Below, piece by piece: positions 43,783-52,108 of a stretch of DNA of 64,000 nt (positions are counted from its first letter, which is position 1; every line of letters begins with the position of its first letter). A program made the position numbers and the translations under genes. Source of the DNA: a bacterium (GTDB taxonomy: Bacteria > Verrucomicrobiota > Verrucomicrobiia > Chthoniobacterales > UBA6821); contig JAJZSL010000001.1 of assembly GCA_021849805.1 (NCBI GenBank), positions 200,596-264,595 of the forward strand, in the 5' to 3' direction. A model generated the notes under the pieces. That model ran no database searches and was not told the DNA's origin. It saw only the letters and a list, made by a program, of their open reading frames with translations.

Positions 43783-46676
43783 TGCTTCCTTCTGAGTGTT
43801 CTAAACAATATTTTTCTTTTTACCCTCTTAAGAAAGAGGAAGAAAATTCGAACTCTATCGACAAGAAAAGCATCAATCCTTTGAGTATTTTTTCAAGAAC
43901 TGATCGTTTTCTTGCTTTACTCTGTTTTCTTGCGGCACTCATAACTTTTTGGAGCACAGTCATGCCTAATGTTGGTTTAGGTGACGATGGAGAGATGGCT
44001 ACTGCTGCTCTTCATGCTGGTGTTCCGCATCCTTCTGGTTATCCGCTCTGGACAATCACAGCTGGTCTTTTTAGCAAAATAATCCCTTTTGGTAATGGTT
44101 CTTGGAAACTGAATCTTTTTTCGGGCTTCTCTGCTGCACTAGCAGTAGCACTACTCTCCTTACTCACACGTAGTAGTGCATGTTGGCTCGGAATGAAAAG
44201 AGAAGCAGCTAACTTGCTTACTATAGCAGTAGCACTCACTTTCGCTTGGTGTGTGCCAGTCTGGTCTCAAGCAACCATTGGAAAGGGGACCTACTCGCTC
44301 CATCTTCTCCTTATGCTTGTGTTAACCACGCTATGTTATCTTTGGATTCGGAGACCTCTTTGGAATCGTGCTTTTGTTTGGATTGTCTTTAGTTTTTCGC
44401 TAGGGATGAGCAATCATCACATGACCTTAGCCATGGCACTCTTGCCGCTTTTGCTCATTCTGCTCCTATATCGCTCCCTTTTTCTAGAATACACTATTTA
44501 TACCCTTCTCGTTGGGAGCTTCTTCTATCTTGGCTTTGCAGCTCTCTCCTCGATGCCAGAAGTCCTCAAAGCTGCCCTTCGGCTTTTCTATACATCACTT
44601 ATGATTTTTTTCTTCTTACTTCTTTGTAGAAAAAAATTTACTCATTGGAAACAAGGAGTTCTCTTGTTGATTGCTGTAACTGCTGGTTTGCTCCCTTATC
44701 TCTACATGCCAGTAGCCTCAAGAACCAATCCTCCTATGAATTGGAGCTATACGAGCACACGAGAAGGTTTTTTCTATGCAATCAATCGTTCTCAATATTG
44801 GGGCACTCTTGCTGATCAGCTCCAATCAACTGTTGGAAAGATCATGGGTGTTCCGCCCATGAAAAAAGAAAAAGTTCTGCTCTCCAGTGCTGCAGAATCT
44901 CCTACTTCTCTCTTTTTTGGTTTTTTTAAGCGCTTTTGGATCGTGCTCTTTAAGAATATTTCTCCTTTACCTCTACTTCTTGTTTTTGGAGCTCTCTATT
45001 TGCTGCCTCAACAATCTCCAGCAAAACAAAGTTGGTTTGCTCTTCTTTTTCTAGGATTTCTTTTAGCAGCATTTTTTGAACCAATCATGGCGCCTTGTGG
45101 CTATGATAATGCTACTTGGGATATGCAAAAACCATGGCAAGGTCTCTGTTATGGTTTTCTCTTATTACTCGCAAGCCAGGCTGCTGCTCTACTTTTTGGA
45201 TCTTTAGAGAGACGCTTTTCTTCAAGAATAGCTTATCTACTCTTACTTGCCATGGGATGTATGGCTATCTATACCTTCACTATTGGCTTACCGCGTAGTT
45301 CTCAACGTGGTCATTGGTTTGGATGGATGTTTGGGCATGATATGCTGGCTGATCTTCCTAAGCATAGTTTTATCTTTGGAGGAACTGACCCAGGACGTTT
45401 TATTCCTACGTACATGATTTTTTGTGAAAGCTTTGAGGATCCTCGTTATAAGCGTGACCCATCTTTTGATCGTCGAGACCTCTACATTGTCACTCAAAAT
45501 GCACTAGCTGATCAATTCTATAACCAGTACATTCGCTCTCATTATACGCATCAACGTCCATCTCATTTCAATTGGCTCGAGCGTTTCCTAGGACGAGATC
45601 ATACTTATCCGGAAGAAACTCTCTCTCTTCCCAATCAAGAAGATATCATTGGTATCTATCAGAACTTATCTAAGCAACTGGAGGGAACTCCCACAAAAGC
45701 TGAGCTACAAACAAATCCAGCACTCCTCAATTCTGCAATTGCGGAGTGGATCTTCTTTCATAATCGTGATCAGCATCAATTTTTTGTGGAAGAGAGTTTT
45801 CCAATGCCTTGGAGTTATCCTTATGCCATCCCTCATGGACTTTGCTATCAAATCAATCATGATCCTCTTCCCAATTTATCAGCGGAGTTTGTTGTAGCTG
45901 ATCAGCAATTTTGGAAAAATTATATTCAGCGTCTTCGCTCCACTCCTGGATTTGCAAATGATGAAGTTGCTCAACACGTTTTTAGTAAGCTTCGTAATAC
46001 AACAGGAAATATTTATGCTGCACGAGGAATGCGCTCCGAAGCTGAGTTGGCTTATAAGCAAGCACTCGATCTTTGGCCTTCAAGTGTAGAAACTGTAGAA
46101 AATCTTCTCAATCTTCTCTCTGCTCAAGAACGCTTTGAGGAAGCCTCCCAACTTGTTCTCAGCGCTCTGTTCATTGATCCCAATAGTCAAGCTCTTAAGA
46201 AGATGAAGGAAATTATTGACACACGTTTGAGAGCAAGTAGAGAAATACCGCTTCTTCAAGAACGCTTTAATACGGAGCCGACAAATCGACCACTCTTAAG
46301 AAAACTTCTTCAAGATTATGAAACACTTGGCGATCAAAAAAAAATTGATCCTCTCATTGAATCTGCTCTTAAGAAAAATCCTAGTGATTCAAATTTGATA
46401 CGTGAAATGATCAATTTCTATGCCTCGGAACACAATATTCCAAAAGCATTAGCACTCACGGAAATACTTGCTGGTTTAAATTGTGATCAATGGGATGTTC
46501 CTTTTACTAAAGCAAAGTATCAATTAGTGCTCGGAAAAAAAGAAGAAGCCCTTCTCAGCCTTCAGCAGGCTATGAAAATAGGTGGGCAGTATGCACGAGG
46601 TGCAATTCTCCAGGAACCTCTCTTTCAACAACTCACTACCAATTCTACTTTTCAAAAACTTCTTCAGGTTCCTTGA
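43782..46676 (+). CDS. DUF2723 membrane protein with C-terminal TPR region (putative GT-C glycosyltransferase)
   Basis: A 964-residue polytopic protein. The N-terminal domain has the DUF2723 signature: LGDDGEMATAALHAGVPHPSGYPLW just after the first membrane segment (the family motif is D.GE......GIPHPPGYPL), followed by about ten more membrane segments to residue 500. The central part is extracytoplasmic (CYDNATWDMQ and GGTDPGRFIPTYMIF segments). Residues about 740-960 are helical repeats of TPR type (GMRSEAELAYKQALDLWP). DUF2723 proteins include TMEM260, an animal protein O-mannosyltransferase, so a GT-C enzyme using polyprenyl-phosphate-mannose is a reasonable inference. One-base overlap with the mannose synthase-like gene. 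Confidence 0.88.
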   Translation: MLPSECSKQYFSFYPLKKEEENSNSIDKKSINPLSIFSRTDRFLALLCFLAALITFWSTVMPNVGLGDDGEMATAALHAGVPHPSGYPLWTITAGLFSKIIPFGNGSWKLNLFSGFSAALAVALLSLLTRSSACWLGMKREAANLLTIAVALTFAWCVPVWSQATIGKGTYSLHLLLMLVLTTLCYLWIRRPLWNRAFVWIVFSFSLGMSNHHMTLAMALLPLLLILLLYRSLFLEYTIYTLLVGSFFYLGFAALSSMPEVLKAALRLFYTSLMIFFFLLLCRKKFTHWKQGVLLLIAVTAGLLPYLYMPVASRTNPPMNWSYTSTREGFFYAINRSQYWGTLADQLQSTVGKIMGVPPMKKEKVLLSSAAESPTSLFFGFFKRFWIVLFKNISPLPLLLVFGALYLLPQQSPAKQSWFALLFLGFLLAAFFEPIMAPCGYDNATWDMQKPWQGLCYGFLLLLASQAAALLFGSLERRFSSRIAYLLLLAMGCMAIYTFTIGLPRSSQRGHWFGWMFGHDMLADLPKHSFIFGGTDPGRFIPTYMIFCESFEDPRYKRDPSFDRRDLYIVTQNALADQFYNQYIRSHYTHQRPSHFNWLERFLGRDHTYPEETLSLPNQEDIIGIYQNLSKQLEGTPTKAELQTNPALLNSAIAEWIFFHNRDQHQFFVEESFPMPWSYPYAIPHGLCYQINHDPLPNLSAEFVVADQQFWKNYIQRLRSTPGFANDEVAQHVFSKLRNTTGNIYAARGMRSEAELAYKQALDLWPSSVETVENLLNLLSAQERFEEASQLVLSALFIDPNSQALKKMKEIIDTRLRASREIPLLQERFNTEPTNRPLLRKLLQDYETLGDQKKIDPLIESALKKNPSDSNLIREMINFYASEHNIPKALALTEILAGLNCDQWDVPFTKAKYQLVLGKKEEALLSLQQAMKIGGQYARGAILQEPLFQQLTTNSTFQKLLQVP

Positions 46677-46699
46677 AGCTTTCTGAGTCAATGGGGGTA

Positions 46700-47275
46700 T
46701 CATTTTTGAGAATGTTCTAATAGTGAATACCACCTTCTTAAAAGAGCTTCTAGAGCTTTTTCCTTAAACGAAAGACGATTCTCTTCTGGAAACAATTCTT
46801 GCCAAACTACTGTCTTTACTCCTTGCTGAGCAATAGCCAAAAAAAGTGTTCCAACCGGAAGACCATCATCTTTCTCTAAGCTCACAATTTCTCTACCATC
46901 GAGTTGATGATTCACTGGAGAATCCTTCAAGAAAGGGGGAGCCATTCCTGTCGTAGCTAAGCCAAAAGTCGCATGACTCAAATCTCTTACTCCCTCTGCC
47001 ATGGCCACTGCAACTTGATAGCTCACAGCTCCTTCGCTCTTCAGTAGTGTGGAAGGAATTTCTAGGAGTTCTTTTTTTGAATTATTAGAGTAAGTCACAA
47101 GCCCTTGTTTAAAAACATGAGAAGAACCTGCAACATTAGTTAAATAGTGAGCAAGTAAGCCTCCTGTGCACGATTCTGCTGTTGCCACACTTTGAGCCCT
47201 TTGTGCTAGCTTTTGAATAATCAACTTGGATAGTTCCTCAATGATCTTCAAGGGGAAAAAGGTAGAGCTCTCCAT
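46700..47275 (-). CDS. CinA C-terminal family protein (nicotinamide-nucleotide amidohydrolase-like)
   Basis: A 191-residue protein of the CinA amidase family, which deamidates nicotinamide mononucleotide in the pyridine nucleotide cycle. TAESCTGGLLAHYLTNVAGSS and the YSNNSKKELLEI segment match. The family's GIAGPGGGTPEKPVGT active-site loop is replaced by GMAPPFLKDSP, followed by an insert of about 20 residues before LPVGTLFLAIA, so activity is uncertain. It is encoded just downstream of rsfS and nadD on the same strand; nadD also acts in NAD metabolism. Confidence 0.8.
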   Translation of the reverse strand: MESSTFFPLKIIEELSKLIIQKLAQRAQSVATAESCTGGLLAHYLTNVAGSSHVFKQGLVTYSNNSKKELLEIPSTLLKSEGAVSYQVAVAMAEGVRDLSHATFGLATTGMAPPFLKDSPVNHQLDGREIVSLEKDDGLPVGTLFLAIAQQGVKTVVWQELFPEENRLSFKEKALEALLRRWYSLLEHSQK

Positions 47276-47305
47276 TCTCTGAGCTAGAAAAATTGGATGC
47301 TCCTT

Positions 47306-47686
47306 CTAGGAGAGGCGTATCTGTTCTGCATCTCCCCAAAGAGACTCAAGATCATAGAGCTTGCGCAGGCGTTCATGAAAAATATGAACAACAACGGAGC
47401 CATAATCTAAAACAATCCAAGCACTTCCAGGATAGGAATCATCAGAGAAAGGCGATTGTGCATAAGCTTTACGAACATTCTCACGAATGGAGGTTGAGAT
47501 TGCTTTGAGTTGTGGCTCGGAATCGCCTGAGAGAATAACAAAATAATTAGTAAAAGTAGAAATGCCTCGTAAATCTAGAATGAGTGGATCATGCGCTTTC
47601 TTCTCTTCAGCAGCTCGTAAACAGAGTAAAGCAAGTGCTTCTTCAACATCATGAGGAGGTAGATTGGTAGAGAGATTTTTTTTCAA
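47306..47686 (-). CDS. rsfS: Ribosomal silencing factor
   Basis: RsfS binds ribosomal protein L14 and blocks joining of the subunits when nutrients are short. Characteristic segments are ILDLRGISTFTNYFVILSG, QLKAISTSIRENV, and WIVLDYGSVVVHIFHERLRKLYDLESLWGDAE. The frame is open from 47773, but that would make it 155 residues and start far inside nadD; a TTG at 47686 gives 126 residues, close to the normal length, with a 38-base overlap with nadD. The nadD-rsfS order is widespread in bacteria. The start is the main uncertainty. Confidence 0.93.
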   Translation of the reverse strand: MKKNLSTNLPPHDVEEALALLCLRAAEEKKAHDPLILDLRGISTFTNYFVILSGDSEPQLKAISTSIRENVRKAYAQSPFSDDSYPGSAWIVLDYGSVVVHIFHERLRKLYDLESLWGDAEQIRLS

Positions 47687-48224
47687 GATACTCAAAAACA
47701 GGTGTTGGTAGGAAAGGAAGAATAGATAGGCTTCTAGCGGAACGCTCTCTAATTTCAGTAGAAGAAATATCAACGCGTCGAGTTAATTTTGAAGAGTAAG
47801 AAGGTGCACTACTTCCGCGAGTAAAGAAAGCAAAAGTCACTTTTTTTTTCAATTCCTCACTCTCTTTCCAATAATGAAGAGTAGGGTGATGATCTTCTCC
47901 CAAGAGATAGAAAAGAGTTGCTCCAGGAATTTCTTTCTCCAAGGCTCGAACTGTTTCAATAGCATAGGAAGGGCCTTCTCTTCTGAGTTCGCGAGCGTCG
48001 ATAGAAAATTTTGATTCTCCTTTTGTAGCTAATTGAAGCATTGCCAAACGATCTTCAGGTGAGGCTAGAGGAGGCATGCTCAATTTATGAGGTGAAATAG
48101 TTGCCGGCAAAAAAATCACACGATCTAAACCAAGAAGTTCAAGAGCATCATATGCTAAAATAAGGTGACCCAGGTGAATAGGATCAAAAGTCCCTCCAAA
48201 AAGACCAATGCGTTCTTGATTCAT
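47649..48224 (-). CDS. nadD: Nicotinate-nucleotide adenylyltransferase
   Basis: Converts nicotinate mononucleotide and ATP to deamido-NAD. The 191-residue protein has the nucleotidyltransferase motif GLFGGTFDPIHLGHL, FLPATISPHK, the YAIETVRALEKE segment, LLGEDH and the late ISSTEIRERS that closes over the substrate. A TATAAT at 48236-48241 on this strand lies only 11 bases from the ATG, implying a leaderless or nearly leaderless mRNA. nagZ starts in the other direction only 29 bases away. Downstream are rsfS and the CinA-like gene. Confidence 0.96.
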   Translation of the reverse strand: MNQERIGLFGGTFDPIHLGHLILAYDALELLGLDRVIFLPATISPHKLSMPPLASPEDRLAMLQLATKGESKFSIDARELRREGPSYAIETVRALEKEIPGATLFYLLGEDHHPTLHYWKESEELKKKVTFAFFTRGSSAPSYSSKLTRRVDISSTEIRERSARSLSILPFLPTPVFEYLEKKSLYQSTSS

Positions 48225-48235
48225 AATAAAAGTAA

Positions 48236-48241
48236 ATTATA
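48236..48241 (-). promoter_or_regulatory. -10 element in the nadD/nagZ divergent gap
   Basis: TATAAT on the minus strand, in the 29-base gap between the divergent start codons of nadD (48224) and nagZ (48254). Transcription from it would begin about five bases before the nadD ATG. A good -35 is not evident (it would fall inside nagZ). The assignment rests on a single hexamer. Confidence 0.4.
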
Positions 48242-48253
48242 GACTCAGAGATT

Positions 48254-49393
48254 ATGAAAAATCGACCCCTTGGTCAACTACTGCTCATGGGCCTTCCTGG
48301 AGCTCATATTGATGAGAATCTCCTTAGTTTCATTCGGCGTGTTCAACCAGGTGGGTTCATTCTCTTTGGTCGTAATATCCAAAATCCTAAGCAGCTACGC
48401 GATCTTATTGATACTCTTCGCAAAGAGAGCCGTATCGAGCCTATTATCACAATTGATCAAGAAGGAGGACGTGTTTCTCGCTTAAAGCTTTTGGGTCATG
48501 AACCACCAAATGCACGTCAGTTGCGGCAGAGCGGTCAAGAAGAACTCATTACTCGTCATGGAATCATAACAGGAAAGTTATTGCGTCTCTTTGGATTTAA
48601 TTTAGATCTCTGCCCTGTGCTCGATATTGCTTTTGATGAAGACGCTGATAACTCCTTGCGTGGTCGCTGCTATGGGAAGAGTGCCGATGAGGTCATTAAG
48701 CTTGCAGGCCTCTTTAATCAAGCGCTTCAATCAACAGGAATTTTAAGCTGTGGAAAACATTTTCCGGGTTACTCTTGGGCTCCAAATGACCCACATTATG
48801 ATCTCTCAGCGCTTCCTCGCTCACGCTCTGAACTTGAGGCCAATGAGTTAAAAGTTTTTCGTCATTTCGCTACTCCTAGAAAATCTACTTCTGAGCAGTT
48901 AGTTCCAGATAACGTTGTCGATAGTATGATGATAGGACATATTTCTTATTCTCAGCTGGATGATTCCCCTTTTCCCGCTTCCCTCTCGCCAACCATTGTT
49001 ACTCAATTATTGAGAGAAGAAATGAACTTTCAAGGGCTAGTGATGACTGATGATTTGGACATGGGAGCCATTGTTCATCACTATTCTTTCCCAGAAATGC
49101 TTCGTCTTGGACTTGCTGCTGGCAATGACCTCTTGATGATTTGTCATCGTAGTGAACTTGGGGAAGAAGCCTTAGAGCACTTAGCCACTTTTCCAGAAGA
49201 GCAACTCGATCGCGCTTTGCAGAATATTGCTCGATTTAAAGAACGAATGGCCCCTCCTGATCCCTTTTCTCTAGAGGCGTTCCATGCTCTAGATGAAGAG
49301 GTATGGCAATTACGTGTGGAAACATTAGGAGAAGAAGAAGCAAAGAAACGAAGTCCCGAAGATGGGAAACGCTCTCCCGTTGAAGTCTACTAA
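48254..49393 (+). CDS. nagZ: Beta-N-acetylhexosaminidase (glycoside hydrolase family 3)
   Basis: Cytosolic enzyme of peptidoglycan recycling that removes N-acetylglucosamine from muropeptides. The 379-residue protein has GFILFGRNIQNPKQL, the substrate site IIDQEGGRVSRL (as TIDQEGGRVSRL), KHFPGYSWAPNDPHYDLSALPRS in which the loop histidine that acts in catalysis is kept (usual form KHFPGHGDTxxDSH), and the nucleophile in LVMTDDLDMGAI. The C-terminus has a polar extension of about 30 residues. No signal peptide is seen. It indicates that the organism makes and recycles peptidoglycan. hemL follows after 39 bases. Confidence 0.93.
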   Translation: MKNRPLGQLLLMGLPGAHIDENLLSFIRRVQPGGFILFGRNIQNPKQLRDLIDTLRKESRIEPIITIDQEGGRVSRLKLLGHEPPNARQLRQSGQEELITRHGIITGKLLRLFGFNLDLCPVLDIAFDEDADNSLRGRCYGKSADEVIKLAGLFNQALQSTGILSCGKHFPGYSWAPNDPHYDLSALPRSRSELEANELKVFRHFATPRKSTSEQLVPDNVVDSMMIGHISYSQLDDSPFPASLSPTIVTQLLREEMNFQGLVMTDDLDMGAIVHHYSFPEMLRLGLAAGNDLLMICHRSELGEEALEHLATFPEEQLDRALQNIARFKERMAPPDPFSLEAFHALDEEVWQLRVETLGEEEAKKRSPEDGKRSPVEVY

Positions 49394-49432
49394 GCCTTCG
49401 AATAGTTAAGCCTATACTTATCAAAAACTCCC

Positions 49433-50734
49433 TTGATTTCCCTCTCCCCTAACATTCAGAATACTTCTTCAAGTCTTTGGTCGGAAGCACTAGCATATAT
49501 TCCTGGGGGAGTGAATTCTCCTGTACGAGCTTTCCGTGCTGTCGGAGGGAATCCTTTCTTTGTTCAATCGGCTCATGCCTGTTATCTGAGAACATGTGAC
49601 AATGAGGAACTCATTGATTATGTGGGTACTTGGGGACCGGCTATTTTAGGACATGCACCAGAGGCCGTTCTCAGAGCTGTTGTTCAACAAGCAAAAAAAG
49701 GATTAAGTTTTGGTATTCCTCATCCTCTTGAGGTTGAAATGGCAAAAAAAATTTCGAAGTTAGTCCCCTCAATTCAAAAAGTTCGTATGGTAAATAGTGG
49801 TACAGAGGCGACAATGTCTTGCATTCGTTTGGCAAGAGGCGCTACAGGGCGCGATCGAATTATTAAATTTGAAGGGTGTTATCATGGTCATGTTGACTCG
49901 CTCTTGGTTAAGGCCGGAAGTGGTTCCCTCACTTTTGCTCATCCTGATAGTGCTGGTGTTCCAGCGGCTCTTGCAGCTCTAACAATAACACTCCCTTTCA
50001 ATAATCTGATGGCTGTAGAAGAAGTTTTTAAAAAAAATGGCTCTCAAATTGCTTGTATTATTCTCGAGCCAGTTCCAGCCAATGCTGGTCTTTATCTTCC
50101 AGCAGAAGGATTTCTCGAGGGAGTGCAAGCATTGTGTCAAGAATATGGAGCTCTTCTTATTTTTGATGAAGTGATGAGTGGATTTCGTCTTGCTCCAGGA
50201 GGCTATCAAGAACTTTCAGGAATCCATCCTGATCTCACGGCACTTGGTAAAGTTATTGGAGGAGGACTTCCTGTAGGCGCCTTTGGAGGAAAAGCAGAAC
50301 TGATGGATCAACTTTCTCCTAGAGGTCCTGTTTATCAAGCAGGAACACTTTCTGGTAATCCGCTTGCCATGGCTGCAGGTCTTGCTCAATTAAATGAAAT
50401 GGAGCATCTTGATGGTTGGAATCAATTAGAAGAAAAAGGAATGCTCCTCGAGAAAAAAATTCTCTCTGCCATTGATCAACGACCACTCACCTTCCATCGT
50501 ATCGGTTCAATGTTCTGCCTTTATTTTCGTGAGGGTCCCATCAATAATCTTGATGATGCAAAAATAAGTGATACTAAAAAATTCGCTCAATTTTTCCATG
50601 GATGTTTGAAGAAAGGTCTCTATCTTGCTCCATCGCAGTTTGAAGCTGGATTCATCAGTCTAGCGCATACAAAGGAAGTCCTAGAGAAAACGGGTGACAT
50701 CATCATAGAAACATTAGGAGAGATCGGATACTAA
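49433..50734 (+). CDS. hemL: Glutamate-1-semialdehyde 2,1-aminomutase
   Basis: Pyridoxal-phosphate enzyme that converts glutamate-1-semialdehyde, made by HemA, to 5-aminolevulinate. The 433-residue protein shows YIPGGVNSPVRAFRAVGG, GHAPEAVLRAV, MVNSGTEATMSCIRLARG, the KFEGCYHGH loop, LIFDEVMSGFR and the PLP-binding lysine near residue 271 in ALGKVIGGGLPVGAFGG. The start is TTG at 49433; no ATG fits the conserved N-terminus. It lies 39 bases after nagZ and is far from hemA and hemC at 1-1763, so heme genes are split in two groups. Confidence 0.96.
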   Translation: MISLSPNIQNTSSSLWSEALAYIPGGVNSPVRAFRAVGGNPFFVQSAHACYLRTCDNEELIDYVGTWGPAILGHAPEAVLRAVVQQAKKGLSFGIPHPLEVEMAKKISKLVPSIQKVRMVNSGTEATMSCIRLARGATGRDRIIKFEGCYHGHVDSLLVKAGSGSLTFAHPDSAGVPAALAALTITLPFNNLMAVEEVFKKNGSQIACIILEPVPANAGLYLPAEGFLEGVQALCQEYGALLIFDEVMSGFRLAPGGYQELSGIHPDLTALGKVIGGGLPVGAFGGKAELMDQLSPRGPVYQAGTLSGNPLAMAAGLAQLNEMEHLDGWNQLEEKGMLLEKKILSAIDQRPLTFHRIGSMFCLYFREGPINNLDDAKISDTKKFAQFFHGCLKKGLYLAPSQFEAGFISLAHTKEVLEKTGDIIIETLGEIGY

Positions 50735-50823
50735 GCTTGAAAAAGAGATCATCTTCTCTCCATTGTGTGGCTACCTTTTTAAGTCTCTCAAAATTTTTTA
50801 GGAGTATTTTTCTCTCTCCACTG

Positions 50824-50936
50824 TATAATGTGTTAAATTGGAGAAAGAACATGATCAGCTTGCTCCTTTCCCTGGGACTGGATTCTTAAATCTTGCGTTG
50901 TCGTTGGATAGCGCTTTGATTTTTAGCCTTGCGCTA
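50824..50936 (+). promoter_or_regulatory. Possible promoter and leader between hemL and nadA
   Basis: The 274-base gap before nadA holds a TATAAT at 50824-50829, a 12-codon frame 50851-50889 (MISLLLSLGLDS) with GGAG seven bases before its ATG, and an inverted repeat TAGCGC/GCGCTA at 50909-50914 and 50931-50936. The arrangement resembles a leader peptide with a downstream stem, but there is no T-tract after the stem and a -35 element is poor. Tentative. Confidence 0.3.
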
Positions 50937-51008
50937 AGAAAAAATTCCGCGCTCCTAATGTGCCTTTTTCAATTTAATACACTATAGCTTATTTTCTTAC
51001 TTTTTCTT

Positions 51009-51932
51009 GTGAATCTAGCAACTGAAATCCAGCGTCTAAAAAAAGAACGTAATGCTATTATTTTAGCTCACAACTATCAAGTTGCCGAAATTCAAGAAGT
51101 TGCTGACTATGTCGGTGATTCGCTAGGATTAAGCTATCAGGCTGCTCAAACAGAAGCTCAAATCATTGCTTTCTGTGGTGTTCATTTCATGGGAGAAACA
51201 GCAAAAATCATCAATCCCAATAAAACCGTTCTTCTTCCTGACCTCCATGCTGGCTGTTCTCTGGCTGATTCTTGCTCGGCAGCAGATCTCCAAAAATATC
51301 TTCAAGAACATCGTGATAAAAATTACTATGTAGTTTCCTATATTAATTGCAGTGCAGCTGTGAAAGCGCTTTCTGATGTGATTTGTACCAGCGGAAATGC
51401 TCTCAATATTCTTTCTCATATTCCTGAAGACCGTCGTATCCTCTTTGTTCCCGATCAGAATCTAGGAGCCTGGGTCATGGAACAAACAGGTCGCCCCATG
51501 GACCTTTGGAGAGGAAATTGTCATCTCCATCTTGAATTTACTCGTAACGCCATTGAAAAAGCTCGCCAGGATTATCCTCAAGCTAAGGTTGTGGCGCACC
51601 CCGAATGCCCATATGCAGTACGTCTTCTGGCCGATGAAGTTTGTTCTACCGAGAAGATGATTGCTTATTGTAAAAACTCTCCAGCAACTACATTCCTCAT
51701 TGTTACAGAAGAAGGAATGCTACATCGCCTTCGCCGTGAGATTCCCAACAAAATTTTTATTCCTGGACCAACGGATCATTGTGCCTGTGCTCAGTGTCGA
51801 TTCATGAAGATGAACACACTAGAGAAACTCTATCTTGCTCTTCGCGATAGAAGACCAGAAATTACTCTCCCCCAGGAGTTGCAAGTAGCTGCAGAAGGAC
51901 CTTTGAGAAAAATGTTGGAGTGGAGTCGTTAA
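51009..51932 (+). CDS. nadA: Quinolinate synthase A
   Basis: Fe-S enzyme that condenses iminoaspartate with dihydroxyacetone phosphate to quinolinate in de novo NAD synthesis. The 307-residue protein has AIILAHNYQVAEIQEVADYVGDSLGLS (seen as shorter motifs AHNYQ and VGDSL), GCSLADSC, NCSAAVKALSDVICTSGNA, HPECPYAVRLLADEVCST, and DHCACAQCRFMKMNTLEKL. The conserved cysteines that bind the [4Fe-4S] cluster are present. The start is GTG at 51009. No nadB or nadC is seen here. The tRNA-Arg gene follows 63 bases later. Confidence 0.96.
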   Translation: MNLATEIQRLKKERNAIILAHNYQVAEIQEVADYVGDSLGLSYQAAQTEAQIIAFCGVHFMGETAKIINPNKTVLLPDLHAGCSLADSCSAADLQKYLQEHRDKNYYVVSYINCSAAVKALSDVICTSGNALNILSHIPEDRRILFVPDQNLGAWVMEQTGRPMDLWRGNCHLHLEFTRNAIEKARQDYPQAKVVAHPECPYAVRLLADEVCSTEKMIAYCKNSPATTFLIVTEEGMLHRLRREIPNKIFIPGPTDHCACAQCRFMKMNTLEKLYLALRDRRPEITLPQELQVAAEGPLRKMLEWSR

Positions 51933-51995
51933 TTCTTCAAAAAGCTCTGCCAACATATTCACCAAAGAGCTGATAGAATTAGAAAAGAAATTTTT

Positions 51996-52067
51996 GTCCC
52001 CGTAGTTCAACGGATAGAATAGAGGTTTCCTAAACCTTTGATGTGGGTTCGATTCCCGCCGGGGATA
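51996..52067 (+). tRNA. tRNA-Arg (anticodon CCT)
   Basis: A 72-base cloverleaf: acceptor GTCCCCG / CGGGGAT, D arm GTTC...GAAT, anticodon stem GAGGT/ACCTT with loop TTCCTAA (anticodon CCT, reads AGG), four-base variable loop, T arm GTGGG-TTCGATT-CCCGC, discriminator A. The 3' CCA is not encoded (the genome reads ACT there), unlike the other two tRNA genes, so it must be added by the enzyme encoded at 25137. Confidence 0.96.
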
Positions 52068-52108
52068 ACTGGTATTGATAACCAGAGAAAGAGTCTTCGG
52101 GCACCCTA

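Noticed and set aside
50735-51008. Possible structured RNA (SRP, 6S or riboswitch) between hemL and nadA
   Set aside because: No conserved SRP core, 6S-like long bulged stem or known riboswitch core could be recognised.
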